In this document: positions 35,583-44,769 of the stretch, in pieces
How positions within the stretch are numbered: the first letter of the stretch is position 1
Layout of the letters: every line of letters starts with the position of its first letter
Origin: Mycobacterium colombiense
Lineage (GTDB): Bacteria > Actinomycetota > Actinomycetes > Mycobacteriales > Mycobacteriaceae
Direction: 5' to 3'
NCBI RefSeq assembly: GCF_003284935.1
Contig: NZ_QMEV01000011.1
Location: forward strand, 54,887-118,886
DNA length: 64,000 nt
Translations under genes and position numbers: made by a program
The notes under the pieces: generated by a model
Told to the model about the DNA's origin: nothing
Databases searched by the model: none
What the model saw: only the letters and a program-made list of their open reading frames with translations

Positions 35583-36941
35583 TCAGACGCCCGCCACGAG
35601 CTCCAGATCCTTCAGGGACGCCTCCAGATGGCCGAGCATGCGCTGCAGGTGCGGGACGCTGCGGCGGCATCCGACCAGGCCGAAGTCGAGGTTGTCCGCA
35701 TTGTTGGTCACCGTGATGTTGACGGCCTGGCCGTCGAGCGGGATCGACAGGGGATAGTTGCCATCCAATCGCGCTCCGCGCCAGTACAATTGGTCCGAGT
35801 TGCCGGTCGATACGTTCGAAATGACGATGTTGAACGGCGGCGAGCCGGCGGCGAGGTAGCCGGGGATCAGGCCGAAGAACAAGCCGCCGATGTTGAACGC
35901 GGACAGGGCCAGCTGCTGGACCGGAGGCAGCTGCCAGAACACCTCTTTGGTGTCGCGGATGGACGCGCTGATGACCTCCAGCCGCTTGGCCGGGTCGTCG
36001 ACGTCCGTTGCGAGATTGCACAGGAACGTCCCGACGTTGTTGCCCCCGCGGTCGTCGTCCGGCTTGCGTAGATTCACCGGGACCATGGCCGTCAGGGGCG
36101 CATCCGGCAGGGCGTTCTGATCGAGGAGGTAGGCGCGCAGGGCCCCGGCGGACATGGCCAGTATGACGTCGTTGACGGTGGTGCCGGTGGCCGATTTGAC
36201 GGCGTTGATGCGCTCGAACGAGTAAGACTGTGCCGCTACCCGTCTGGCGCCACCGATCCGGACGTTGAACATCGAGCGGGGCGCCCGGAACGGCAGTGTC
36301 AGTTGCTGTTCGAGGAGCGCGGCGCGCGCGAGCTTGAGTGTGGATGGTGCCAAGGCGAGCGCCGACCCGGCGGTGCGACCCACGCGGTCAAAGAGGGATG
36401 GCTGTTGGCGCCGCCCACTGCGCTTGCGCGGACCCAAACTCCACGGAACCCGCACCTCGTCGTCGTCGGGATCGGCGGTGAAGGCGCGTTGCAGCAGGCG
36501 CAGCGCGGAAACACCGTCCATGAGGGAGTGGTGATACTTCGTGTAGACCGCATACCGCCCGTCCTTCAGGCCTTCGACCAGGTGCGCTTCCCACAGCGGT
36601 CGATGCCGGTCGAGCAGGCTGCCGTGCAGCCGGGAAGCCAGCTCGAGCAAGTCGCGAACTCGTCCGGGCTCGGGGAGAGCGGAGCGGCGAAGGTGGTAAT
36701 CGAGCTCGACATCCTTGTCGAAGGACCACGCGACGTTGGTGATGCCGCCGAAGAAGGCCGGACGCTTACAGAAGGCCGGCTGCACGTCCGTGCACTCGAG
36801 CATCGCCTGATACGCATCGCGCACGAAATGGGGACCGGCATCCTCCGGGGGTTCGAAGAGCTGCAGCGAGCCCACGTGCATCGGATGTTCTCGTGACTCG
36901 CCGATGAGGAACAACGCGTCCGTCGGTGATATCGGTTCCAT
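35583..36941 (-). CDS. Wax ester synthase/diacylglycerol acyltransferase (WS/DGAT)
   Basis: From ATG 36941 the 452-residue protein opens MEPISPTDALFLIGESREHPMHVGSLQLF. It carries the catalytic HHSLMDG (137-143), plus NDVILAMSAGALRAYL, NLRKPDD and NVSTGNSDQLYW, all standard for the family. It transfers acyl groups from acyl-CoA to diacylglycerol or fatty alcohols, making storage lipids. In-frame ATGs at 36953 and 36983 are alternative starts. Its stop lies 187 bases before the P450 gene. Confidence 0.9.
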   Translation of the reverse strand: MEPISPTDALFLIGESREHPMHVGSLQLFEPPEDAGPHFVRDAYQAMLECTDVQPAFCKRPAFFGGITNVAWSFDKDVELDYHLRRSALPEPGRVRDLLELASRLHGSLLDRHRPLWEAHLVEGLKDGRYAVYTKYHHSLMDGVSALRLLQRAFTADPDDDEVRVPWSLGPRKRSGRRQQPSLFDRVGRTAGSALALAPSTLKLARAALLEQQLTLPFRAPRSMFNVRIGGARRVAAQSYSFERINAVKSATGTTVNDVILAMSAGALRAYLLDQNALPDAPLTAMVPVNLRKPDDDRGGNNVGTFLCNLATDVDDPAKRLEVISASIRDTKEVFWQLPPVQQLALSAFNIGGLFFGLIPGYLAAGSPPFNIVISNVSTGNSDQLYWRGARLDGNYPLSIPLDGQAVNITVTNNADNLDFGLVGCRRSVPHLQRMLGHLEASLKDLELVAGV

Positions 36942-37271
36942 AGTCGTTCCCATCCCGTCCGCTGTGCCGTCCGTCAAGCACATGCCCCTCTCGTATTAGC
37001 CGCAGCGAGCGATTGCTAATCGCGAATGAGCCACCGGACTGGCCCCAGGTTGGCGCGCTTGTGTGCGGGCATTGACGCTCCACGGGGTCGAGATGCCGGC
37101 GTACTCGGGGCGCTCGTGGTCGTCGCACACCGGACACCGCCCCTCGAACACATTGGACGGCAATCATTTTCGGCACCTGGTGGTCTTGTAGACCATCGAC
37201 CAGGGCGCGCTTCGCGTGCAGCAGCGGCTCGATGCGGCATTTCTCTTGCGCCGGTTGGCCGACAGGCCGCG
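36942..37271. other. Intergenic region with one inverted repeat, no gene seen
   Basis: About 330 bases lie between the WS/DGAT and phoU genes. ATTAGC (36995-37000) and GCTAAT (37015-37020) form an inverted repeat 54 bases upstream of the WS/DGAT start and may be an operator. The remainder has open frames in several phases, but none with a recognisable product or ribosome-binding site. Confidence 0.4.
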
Positions 37272-37925
37272 TCATTCGTCGAGCGCCGGCTCGCGACCGG
37301 TGGCCTGGAAGATGACGCGGCGCGCGATCTGCACCGCGTGATCGGCGAAGCGTTCGTAAAAGCGCCCCAACAAGGTGGCGTCCACCGCGGCGGCGACCCC
37401 CTCCGTCCACGCGGGATCCTTCAGGACCGCCAGCAGGCGCCGGTGCAGGTCGTCCATCGTGTCGTCGCCCCGGCGAATCTGAGCGGCCCGGCGCGGATCT
37501 TGGGACACCAGCACCTCCCGCGCCCCCAGCGCCAGCGCTTCGGCCGCCTCACCCATGGCGGCGAGATATGGCCGCACCTCGGCGGAAACGGCGGGATACG
37601 GGTGGCGGCGGCGGGCGATCTCGGCGATGTGCACCGCCAGCTCGACCATCCGTCGCGCATCCGCGGCGATCCGCAGGGCGCTGACCACCGCGCGGAGGTC
37701 GGTGGCCACCGGCGCCTGCAACGCCAGCAGCGCGAACGCGGTTTCCTCGACGTGCGCGTCCATAGCGAGGATGTCCCGATGACGGGCGATGATGGCTTCG
37801 GCCACCGTCAGGTCGGCTTTCAGCAGCGCGTCACTCGCCTCGTTGATCGCCTCAGCGGCCATCGCGCACATCTGGGCGAGCTGTTCGGTCAGCGTGCGCA
37901 GCCGCTGGTGGAAACCGGTCCTCAT
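37272..37925 (-). CDS. phoU: PhoU-family phosphate signalling protein
   Basis: The 217-residue all-helical protein has two PhoU repeats, each with the metal-binding E/DxxxD pattern (VETAFALLALQAPVATDLRAVVSALRIAADARRMVELAVHIAEIARRR and LGRFYERFADHAVQIARRVIF). PhoU links the Pst phosphate transporter to the SenX3/RegX3 two-component system in mycobacteria, where PhoY1 and PhoY2 are redundant copies. I chose the ATG at 37925 (MRTGFHQRL), where homology begins. No pst gene is nearby, so this is a stand-alone copy. Confidence 0.9.
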   Translation of the reverse strand: MRTGFHQRLRTLTEQLAQMCAMAAEAINEASDALLKADLTVAEAIIARHRDILAMDAHVEETAFALLALQAPVATDLRAVVSALRIAADARRMVELAVHIAEIARRRHPYPAVSAEVRPYLAAMGEAAEALALGAREVLVSQDPRRAAQIRRGDDTMDDLHRRLLAVLKDPAWTEGVAAAVDATLLGRFYERFADHAVQIARRVIFQATGREPALDE

Positions 37926-37994
37926 CCCCACCGAATAGCCCGCCGCGGCCAACTTAACGCCGCGAGCAAAACAAAAGCTCTGCCGGGTTGTCCG

Positions 37995-39389
37995 CTACCT
38001 GACGTCCTCGGCGAGCTCGCGAGCCTCACGCTCGGTTTCGACGGCGGGCCCGGAACCGAGCAACGGCTTGCCCGCGACCTCCGGAGTGAACAGCAAAGTG
38101 ATGGCGCCCACCACGCCGCCGAAGATCAGCATGTACGCGGGCACCATCACGTTGCCGGTGCCGGAGACCAGCGCTTGGGCGATCAGCGGGGTGACGCCGC
38201 CGACCAGGGAAATCGAGATGTTGTACGAGATGGCCAGCGCCCCGTAGCGCACGTTGGTGGGAAACAGCGCGGGCAGCATGGCCGGGCCGGTGCTGTCGAA
38301 GCACAGCTCCATCAGGCCGATCAGCAGGACGCCGAGGAAGATCACCGGGTACACGCCACCGAAGCGGATGAGCAGGAACGCGGGGATGGAGGCCACGATC
38401 AGCAGCCCGCAGCCGGTCCACATGATGGGTTTGACGCCGATGCGGTCAGACAGGCTGGCGACCAGGACCACGGTGACCATCAGGATCGCCAGCGTCGACA
38501 CGATCATGACCAGCCCGGCGCTGTGCCCGACGCGCACGAACAGCCTCAGATATGTCGGCAGGTACCCCGTGAGCATGAAGTCGGCGACCTGGGAGGTCAG
38601 CACCAGCGCCGCGCAGATCAGCATCGGGCGCCACTGCGCCAAAATCGTGTGCCGAATCTGCTGCCCGCCGTGATCGCCCGCCGCGGGCGCGCCGTCGTGC
38701 GCGCTCTGATAGGCGGAGGACTCCTTGAGCCGTAGCCGCAAGAACAGGGCGACCAGGCCGAAGGGCAGCCCGAGCAACAGCGGAATCCGCCAGCCGTAGG
38801 CGAGCATGTCGTCGTCCGGCAGCCAGGTTTGCAGGCCCGTCACCAGTAACCCGGCGAGGACGAATCCGACCAGGTTGCCCATCGGTAGGAACCCGACCAT
38901 CTTGCCGCGTTTGTGGTCGGGGGCCTGCTCGACCAGGTAGGTCATCGCGCCGACGTACTCGCCGCCGGTGGACAGGCCCTGAAATATTCGGGCGATGACG
39001 AGCAGGATCGGCGCCCAGATTCCGATGGTGCTGTAGGTGGGCAGCAGGCCGGTCATGGTCGTGCTGACCGTCATCATGAGGATGGTGACCACCAGCACGC
39101 GGTGCCGGCCGATGCGATCACCGAGCGGCCCGAAGATGAACCCGCCGAGCGGGCGCACCACGAACGCCGCCGCCAGCGTGCCGAAGGTCGCGATCAGGTG
39201 GACGCCGCTGACGCTCTTGCCCGGATAGAACACCTGCGCGATGGTGGTGGCGATATAGCCGTAGACCCCGAAGTCGTACCACTCCATGAAGTTGCCGATC
39301 GCGGTGCCCATGATGGTCTGCCGCATCGCCGGATCGGCGACCCTGATGTCTTTACGTGCCCATTTCCTGCGGCGCCGTCGAGTACCCAT
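37995..39389 (-). CDS. MFS transporter, metabolite:H+ symporter (MHS/ProP-like)
   Basis: The 464-residue protein has 12 predicted helices. The MHS/ProP signature GNFMEWYDFGVYGYIATTIAQVFYP lies near the N-terminus, GPLGDRIGRHRVL in loop 2-3 and RIFQGLSTGGEYVGAMTYLVE in helix 4-5. Members bring in osmolytes, dicarboxylates or aromatic acids with protons. The extremely basic first 15 residues are consistent with an internal N-terminus. Substrate cannot be told. It lies 69 bases upstream of phoU on the same strand. Confidence 0.88.
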   Translation of the reverse strand: MGTRRRRRKWARKDIRVADPAMRQTIMGTAIGNFMEWYDFGVYGYIATTIAQVFYPGKSVSGVHLIATFGTLAAAFVVRPLGGFIFGPLGDRIGRHRVLVVTILMMTVSTTMTGLLPTYSTIGIWAPILLVIARIFQGLSTGGEYVGAMTYLVEQAPDHKRGKMVGFLPMGNLVGFVLAGLLVTGLQTWLPDDDMLAYGWRIPLLLGLPFGLVALFLRLRLKESSAYQSAHDGAPAAGDHGGQQIRHTILAQWRPMLICAALVLTSQVADFMLTGYLPTYLRLFVRVGHSAGLVMIVSTLAILMVTVVLVASLSDRIGVKPIMWTGCGLLIVASIPAFLLIRFGGVYPVIFLGVLLIGLMELCFDSTGPAMLPALFPTNVRYGALAISYNISISLVGGVTPLIAQALVSGTGNVMVPAYMLIFGGVVGAITLLFTPEVAGKPLLGSGPAVETEREARELAEDVR

Positions 39390-39613
39390 CGAATGATGGC
39401 TTACCCGAAACGTTCCCGCGACGAACCAGCGGGGTCGGGTAACCGCGCGCGTTGGCGGGCCGCCGCGACGGTGCCGCGGGGTGCTGGCCGGACGCGGTCA
39501 CGTCCGACAAACGCCAGCTAGACGTGGCTCGCGAACGGCGGCGAGTTTGGCACGCCGCGGCGCGGCGGCCGGGCCGGGTTATTCGCATCACGTCCCACCG
39601 GGCGGGCCGCGCC

Positions 39614-40189
39614 TCATTGGCCTTTCAGGCTCCCGATGCGCAGCGAGAAGTCGGTGGGTTTGGCCTGGGACGGCTCTTCGAATTGCTCGACGTAGCGACG
39701 GGGGTCGCGGTCCGCGATGGGCAGCCCCTCGGTGGTGGGGTGCTCGGCCATGAACTCGCTGTATTGACGCCCGAGCGCTTCGCGAAGCCCGATGGGGGCA
39801 TTGCGGCGGAAATCCGACAGCCCTTCTCGTTCCTCCTCGCCCATGTGATCGTCGTTGGCCACCCGAGTCCGCCCGACGGCCGCCCACCACTGCTCGCTGC
39901 CGAGTGTGGCGGCGTTGGCATCGCGCACGCCGTCACGAATGTCGTTGTGATCACCGATCGCGTCCAGCGTCTCGCCTTCGGCATCCTCACCCCCGCGTTT
40001 GAGCAACTGCGGATAGAAGATCTTTTCTTCGATGTAGGCGTGCACGTCCAGCTTGTCGGCGAGCGGACCCCATACCCGCTTGAGCGCCGCCCGGTCGTCG
40101 GGGCTATGCGCCTGCAGGTCGTCTAGCCGCGCGAACTGTTCGCGGAACCATTCATGGTCGGCTAGGATCAACATGGTGATGTCAGCCAT
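39614..40189 (-). CDS. Hemerythrin-domain protein
   Basis: The 191-residue protein has the spaced His/Glu ligands of a hemerythrin HHE fold: His12 (LADHEWF), His50 with Glu54 (DVHAYIEEKIFYP), His81 (GDHNDIRD) and His115 with Glu119 (NDDHMGEEE). This binds a di-iron centre. Such mycobacterial proteins sense oxygen or protect against hydrogen peroxide or nitric oxide; none is assigned here by context. It stands alone. Confidence 0.85.
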   Translation of the reverse strand: MADITMLILADHEWFREQFARLDDLQAHSPDDRAALKRVWGPLADKLDVHAYIEEKIFYPQLLKRGGEDAEGETLDAIGDHNDIRDGVRDANAATLGSEQWWAAVGRTRVANDDHMGEEEREGLSDFRRNAPIGLREALGRQYSEFMAEHPTTEGLPIADRDPRRYVEQFEEPSQAKPTDFSLRIGSLKGQ

Positions 40190-40541
40190 CGGACAAGTCC
40201 CGCCTCTTACGAATACCGGTCGGCCGGGGCTTACCCGGATTATCAGCCGAGGTAACTACCCGGCGCCGGTTCCGTCAACTGCGTTCATTCAGGCTGGAGT
40301 CCGAGCCGGGACCGGCTTGCGCGGCGGCGCGGATCCTTCACCAATTTGACGTCGCCGTCAGCCAACCGGTGACCATGCGGTGCCGGTGACGCCGTCAGCC
40401 CCCGTTCGTACGCGCAACGGCCCTGAACAGGAACGCACTGGGCAGGCCCGGTTATCCGGGCGGATACACTGGGGCCGTCCGTCAGGCGATCACCTTCGAT
40501 CGCGCCCGTTAAAACAATAAGAATCAGTCAGAGGTTGTGCC
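40190..40541. other. Intergenic region upstream of cyclopropane synthase
   Basis: This stretch of about 350 bases contains no supported gene. A possible promoter is present: a TACACT -10 box at 40465-40470 preceded by a CCCGG/CCGGG hairpin with loop TTAT. The last 40 bases are unusually AT-rich (AAAACAATAAGAAT) and carry the ribosome-binding site for the following TTG start. Confidence 0.4.
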
Positions 40542-41426
40542 TTGTCCGAAAACCCCGGCGATGCCGTCAGCTTGGAACCGCATTTCGAGGACGTTCAAGC
40601 GCACTACGACCTGTCCGACGAATTCTTCGCGCTCTTCCTGGATCCGACGCGGACCTATAGCTGCGCCTATTTCGAGCGCGAGGACATGTCGCTGGAAGAG
40701 GCGCAATACGCCAAGGTCGACCTCTCACTCGGCAAGCTCGGCCTGCAACCGGGCATGACACTGCTCGACATCGGGTGCGGGTGGGGCACCACGATCGTGC
40801 GTGCGCTCGAGCGCTACGACGTCAACGTCGTCGGCCTGACACTGAGCCGCAACCAGCAGGCGCACGTCCAGCAGCGCCTGGACCAGCATCCGTCGTCGCG
40901 AACCAAGCGGGTGCTGCTGCAGGGCTGGGAGCAGTTCGACGAGAAGGTCGACCGCATCGTGTCGATCGGTGCCTTCGAGCACTTCGGCCGGGATCGGTAC
41001 CCCGACTTCTTAAAGATGGCCTACGAGGCGCTGCCGGACGACGGGGTGATGATGCTGCACACCATCATCAAGCCCAGCGATGAGGAATTCGCCGAGCGCG
41101 CACTGCCCATCACCATGACCAAGATCCGGTTCATGAAATTCATCATGGACGAGATCTTCCCGGGCGGTGACCTGCCCCAGGCCAAGGGAGTCGTCGAGCA
41201 CGCCGAGCGGGCCGGCTTCGGCCTCGACCGTTACCAGCCGCTTCGCCTGCACTACGCTCGCACCCTCGACACCTGGGCGGCCGCGCTCGAGGCGCGTCGC
41301 GACGACGCCATCGCGATCCAGTCCGAAGAGGTCTACGACCGGTACATGAAGTACCTGACCGGATGCGCCGACCTGTTCCGCGAGGGCTACACCGACGTCG
41401 CGCAGTTCACCCTGACCAAGGGCTGA
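40542..41426 (+). CDS. Mycolic acid cyclopropane synthase family methyltransferase
   Basis: The 294-residue protein has the SAM site LLDIGCGWG (74-82), GLTLSRNQ, the family signature SIGAFEHFG and a C-terminal YDRYMKYLTGCADLFREGYTDVAQFTL, as in M. tuberculosis PcaA, CmaA, MmaA and UmaA. These enzymes add methyl or cyclopropane groups to unsaturated meromycolate chains on ACP. Residues alone do not decide which reaction. The start is a TTG at 40542 with AGAGG nine bases upstream; no better ATG or GTG is in frame. Confidence 0.9.
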   Translation: MSENPGDAVSLEPHFEDVQAHYDLSDEFFALFLDPTRTYSCAYFEREDMSLEEAQYAKVDLSLGKLGLQPGMTLLDIGCGWGTTIVRALERYDVNVVGLTLSRNQQAHVQQRLDQHPSSRTKRVLLQGWEQFDEKVDRIVSIGAFEHFGRDRYPDFLKMAYEALPDDGVMMLHTIIKPSDEEFAERALPITMTKIRFMKFIMDEIFPGGDLPQAKGVVEHAERAGFGLDRYQPLRLHYARTLDTWAAALEARRDDAIAIQSEEVYDRYMKYLTGCADLFREGYTDVAQFTLTKG

Positions 41427-41775
41427 CCGCGCGTCTGTTGACCCTCAGACCGAAAGCCGTGCCGGCGACGGGGTTTCGGTCTGTGCGCCGGTTCGCGTGC
41501 GGTCTCGACGTCCAAGGCGGGCGCTGAGTTTTGCTCCGCACGCGCGAGCGTTTTCCGTGGCACGAGTTGGTCGCCGGCCCCGCCTCACTCGTGGACGTCG
41601 GCGCCCTGCTGACCGCACCCGCGGGACCTACGCCGCGGTACTCGATAGCCCCATAGCCGTGCTCGCGGCAGCGCACCTGGGTTTACCTCACCCAAGCTGC
41701 GGGTAATTTCCCGGCAACAACCTGATTCGGTGGGCGCCGATGTCCCTTGGTGCAACGCCGCTGGAAGGACTGACC
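41427..41775. other. Intergenic region, nothing supported
   Basis: About 350 bases lie between the cyclopropane synthase and the next membrane protein. Short frames on both strands lack homology and good ribosome-binding sites. GGAAGGA near 41763 serves the GTG at 41776. I saw no repeat, terminator or RNA gene in it. Confidence 0.4.
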
Positions 41776-42291
41776 GTGAGCGCCAAACACCGCATGCCGG
41801 CGTCGCCGGAGCAAAACCCGTCGCCGACCGATGGTGGTCGGCGGCGTGGGCTGTCCGGCGCCGCGGCGGTGTGCGACCTCGTCTCCGCGTCGCTGCTGGG
41901 CGCCGCCTGCCTGATGGCGCTGGTGCTCAACGCCGGCAACCCCGAGAAGCGCGCTGTTGCCGCCAATCTCGAACCGCCCGCCATCTCGCAGCCGGTGAGC
42001 CAGGAAGGAACCGTGGTGGCCGTGACGGCGGACTCGGTGACCATGCGCAGCGCGGACGGGCATGTGCAGACGTATGGCTTCACCCCGAGCACCACCGTCG
42101 TCAACCACGGTAACCGCCAACCCATCACCGCCGCACCGCATTTCACGGTCAACGACAAGGTCGTTGTGGTGGGGACGATCGAGGGCGGCAAGGCTCTGGC
42201 TACCGCCGTTGCCTACCGCGGCGCGGGACATGGTGAGGCCCCGCCGATGGATTACCTTGACGGCCAAGCCCTTCCGGCCGGCGCCGCCTGA
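41776..42291 (+). CDS. Hypothetical single-pass membrane protein with beta-rich exterior domain
   Basis: The 171-residue frame from GTG 41776 has a membrane helix at about 30-53 (AAAVCDLVSASLLGAACLMALVL). The exterior domain alternates short strands (GTVVAVTADSVTMRSADGHVQTYGFTPSTTVV...VNDKVVVVGTIEGGKALATAVAYRG) and looks like an OB-fold/DUF5666-type beta barrel. That assignment is from pattern only. Function is unknown. An open frame begins 12 codons upstream at 41740, but the ribosome-binding site favours the GTG. Confidence 0.6.
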   Translation: MSAKHRMPASPEQNPSPTDGGRRRGLSGAAAVCDLVSASLLGAACLMALVLNAGNPEKRAVAANLEPPAISQPVSQEGTVVAVTADSVTMRSADGHVQTYGFTPSTTVVNHGNRQPITAAPHFTVNDKVVVVGTIEGGKALATAVAYRGAGHGEAPPMDYLDGQALPAGAA

Positions 42292-42371
42292 GCCGTTGGG
42301 GTACCGGCCGTCCCCCGTTCCGTGAAGCGCGGACCGCCTAGTCTGGTAGCGACCCGGACATTGGAGGCGCC

Positions 42372-42725
42372 GTGAGCGAGTGCGAAGCGAAGATGATCAT
42401 CTTGTCGACCGACGACTTGGACGAGTCGATCCGGTTCTACACCGAAACTTGTGGGATGCCGCTGAAGTTTCGCGATGGCGCGCACTTCGCGGCCCTCGAT
42501 GCGGGCCCCGTCACGCTGGCACTGGCGACCGCGGTGGACCATCCCCTTCCCGGGCAGGTCGTGGTCGGGATCAAGACCGCGGACGTCGACGCCGCGGCAA
42601 AGGCCGTCGAGGCCAGCGGCGGGGGCATCGTGAAGGGCCCCTACGACGACGCCCACCAACGACGAGCCGTGGTCTACGACAACAAGGGCAACGGCCTGGT
42701 CTTCTACACGCCCCTGTCCAAGTAG
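42372..42725 (+). CDS. VOC family (glyoxalase-like) protein
   Basis: The 117-residue protein has the paired beta-alpha-beta-beta-beta modules of the vicinal-oxygen-chelate fold (IILSTDDLDESIRFYTETCGMPLKF and VVGIKTADVDAAAKAVEASGGGIVKGPY...RRAVVYDNKGNGLVFYTPL). Members include glyoxalase I, dioxygenases and resistance proteins. The usual metal-ligand Glu/His positions are only partly present, so it may be a binding protein. It is a single gene. Confidence 0.8.
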   Translation: MSECEAKMIILSTDDLDESIRFYTETCGMPLKFRDGAHFAALDAGPVTLALATAVDHPLPGQVVVGIKTADVDAAAKAVEASGGGIVKGPYDDAHQRRAVVYDNKGNGLVFYTPLSK

Positions 42726-42756
42726 CCGGGCCCTCCTCGAGAGTGCCGGTGCGGCA

Positions 42757-43023
42757 CTACTTTCCGGTGCGCTCGCGGTGCTTGCAGCCCGGCCAGCAGC
42801 AGGGACGGCGCTTGCCCTCTTCCAGCTCCTCCTGGGTCCGGCGGATGCGGCGCTCCCGTGTCGTCTGCTGTTTGGCATCCTCAACCCAGCAGATGAACTC
42901 GTTGCGGGCTAACGGCGTGATGTCCTTCCAGGCGGCGAGCGCGGTGGCGTTGCCGATCAACGCGTCGCGCAGATCCGCGGGCAATTTGTGTACCACCCCA
43001 CCGGGCAGCCGCTGGCCGCTCAT
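42757..43023 (-). CDS. YdeI/OmpD-associated-type small protein
   Basis: The 88-residue protein holds LPADLRDALIGNATALAAWKDITPLARNEFICWVEDAKQQTTRERRIRRTQEELEEGKR, the C-terminal module of the YdeI/OmpD-associated family, followed by a basic Cys-containing tail (RPCCWPGCKHRERTGK). The role of this module is not established. Its ATG overlaps the stop of the gene at 43020 by 4 bases (ATGA), so the two are translationally coupled. Confidence 0.75.
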   Translation of the reverse strand: MSGQRLPGGVVHKLPADLRDALIGNATALAAWKDITPLARNEFICWVEDAKQQTTRERRIRRTQEELEEGKRRPCCWPGCKHRERTGK

Positions 43024-43913
43024 CTGACCGCCAAATGCGCGCTGTCGTCGTGCAATTCGTCGCGCCGCAACGTCATCGGGGTGAGGGCGGGGACGTCGCC
43101 TCCCGCGACCACGGCGCGGGTGATCGGGGTGAGCGCCAAGAACAGCGTTTCCACCTCGTCGTCGCTGAGGGGGTCGAGCGCGGACAGGGCCAGCGTGTCG
43201 GTCATCAATTCGATGCGGTCCTTCAGTTGCCGTCCGGCCGGGGTCAGCGCCCCTTCTGCGTCGAGCAGCCCCCGCTCGGCGAGTCGTTGCTCGTGCTGCC
43301 GCCAGGATGTCTCGTCGTAGTCACGGGTGCGGGCGATGTAGTCGCGAGAGACGTTGCCGGCCGCGGCATGTAAGACGTTCGATTCCCGGCCGGATACGCC
43401 GGCCGCGGCGAGCACGGCCACGTGCGCGTCGCCGCGCTGTTCGCGCAGCAGCGTCGTGCCGTGCCAGAGCGCGGCCAAGGGGTCCTCCGGCCAGGGCAAC
43501 GCCAGATTCGCGGCGAACAGCGGACGCGCATCGAGGGGCGCGTGGCGGGCCGCCTTGCCGGCGAGTTCGGCTGCCACGCAGACGTTTTCGTCCGCGCCGA
43601 GGCCGTAGCGGCGCAGCGCCGCCACCGCGGACTCCTGCCGCGCCTGCAGGGCGGCCTGCGGGCCCGCGACCTCCCATGCCGCCGGCAGCGCCTTGGCGAC
43701 CCGTTCGGGCGCGAAGTTGTAGAAGATCGCCGTGACCAACTCCCGGGGTGCCTCACCCAACGGCGCCGACCGGGCCGCGAAATAGCCCATCCAAAAACCC
43801 CGGTAACCCAGCGCGTCCAACGCCGCCCGCGCTTCGGGCGCAAAATATGTCACCGCATGCACCGGTTCGTAGCGATCGAAGAAGCGTCGGGCCAGCACCG
43901 GTTGTCGTCGCAT
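43020..43913 (-). CDS. SCO6745-family hypothetical protein
   Basis: From ATG 43913 (MRRQPVLARRFFDRYEPVHAVTYFAPEARAAL) the protein has 297 residues. Its N-terminal helical tract GFWMGYFAARSAPLGEAPRELVTAIFYNFAPERVAKALPAAW and the tail LLDAEGALTPAGRQLKDRIELMTD match the actinobacterial SCO6745 family. That family contains a marR-like winged-helix tail and has no established function. It is divergent from the NUDIX gene across 81 bases. The open frame runs 94 codons upstream but without homology. Confidence 0.78.
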   Translation of the reverse strand: MRRQPVLARRFFDRYEPVHAVTYFAPEARAALDALGYRGFWMGYFAARSAPLGEAPRELVTAIFYNFAPERVAKALPAAWEVAGPQAALQARQESAVAALRRYGLGADENVCVAAELAGKAARHAPLDARPLFAANLALPWPEDPLAALWHGTTLLREQRGDAHVAVLAAAGVSGRESNVLHAAAGNVSRDYIARTRDYDETSWRQHEQRLAERGLLDAEGALTPAGRQLKDRIELMTDTLALSALDPLSDDEVETLFLALTPITRAVVAGGDVPALTPMTLRRDELHDDSAHLAVR

Positions 43914-43994
43914 GTTCGCAGTTAACCACTGGCGCCGGTGACGACCAAGCACGGACCTCCGCGGCGCGAAAACGCCTCGGCTTAGGCTCGAGCC

Positions 43995-44714
43995 GTGACC
44001 ATCCCCTATGACCGGGCGCTGCGCGAGCGGATACGAAACAATCTGGCCGGCCACCGCCGCCGGGCAGTAACCGACCCGACGAAGCGCCACGCGGCCGTCG
44101 CGGTGGTGCTCGTGGACTCCGAGGTGGGGGAGGACCGGGTGGACCCGGTGGCCGTCGACGATTGGAACGCGGGCCGCCCGTTGCCGGCCGCTCACCTAGA
44201 TGGCCGCATGGTCGATGTCTCCGGCGGCGCCGCGTTCCTGCTGTGCCGCAGGGCATCTCGGCTCAGCACGCATGCGGCACAGTGGGCTCTGCCCGGTGGC
44301 CGGCTGGACCCGGACGAGACGGTTGTCGACGCCGCGCTGCGCGAACTGCGCGAGGAGGTCGGCGTCGAGTTGCCCGAGTCGGCCGTCCTGGGCCTGCTCG
44401 ACGACTACCCCACCCGTTCCGGCTACGTGATCACCCCGGTGGTGCTGTGGGGAGGTGGACGGCTCGATCTGCATCCGGCGCCCGACGAGGTGGTGGCCGT
44501 GTATCGGGTGGGGTTGCACCAACTTCAGCGCGACGACTCGCCACGGTTCATCACCATCCCGGAAAGCCCACGACCGGTCGTGCAGATCCCGCTGGGCAAC
44601 GACCTCATCCACGCACCGACCGGCGCCGTGCTGCTGCAGCTGCGCTGGCTGGGCCTGGAAGGGCGGCCCGATCCGGTCGACGGGCTGGAACAACCTGTGT
44701 TTGCATGGAAGTAG
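43995..44714 (+). CDS. NUDIX hydrolase
   Basis: The 239-residue protein carries a perfect Nudix box at 102-124 (GRLDPDETVVDAALRELREEVGV), with Glu120 and Glu121 as metal ligands. The N-terminal 60 residues are an extension unlike the common MutT type and resemble the CoA pyrophosphatase-like NudL branch. That branch typically contains LLTxR upstream; here it is FLLCRRASRLSTHAAQWALPGG. It hydrolyses nucleoside-diphosphate-linked substrates, perhaps CoA. GTG 43995 starts the frame. Confidence 0.88.
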   Translation: MTIPYDRALRERIRNNLAGHRRRAVTDPTKRHAAVAVVLVDSEVGEDRVDPVAVDDWNAGRPLPAAHLDGRMVDVSGGAAFLLCRRASRLSTHAAQWALPGGRLDPDETVVDAALRELREEVGVELPESAVLGLLDDYPTRSGYVITPVVLWGGGRLDLHPAPDEVVAVYRVGLHQLQRDDSPRFITIPESPRPVVQIPLGNDLIHAPTGAVLLQLRWLGLEGRPDPVDGLEQPVFAWK

Positions 44715-44769
44715 CTAGAGCACAACCACTTTGCAAGGACCCTGGACCGCACCCGTGGTTGGGCTCACC

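Noticed and set aside
36942..37271. Possible remnant gene upstream of phoU
   Set aside because: Reverse-strand frames here lack homology and a ribosome-binding site; treated as intergenic.
37026..38735. 569-residue open frame on the forward strand
   Set aside because: It is antisense to phoU and the MHS transporter, both of which have solid motifs; the translated product is rich in His, Arg, Gln and Gly without any domain.
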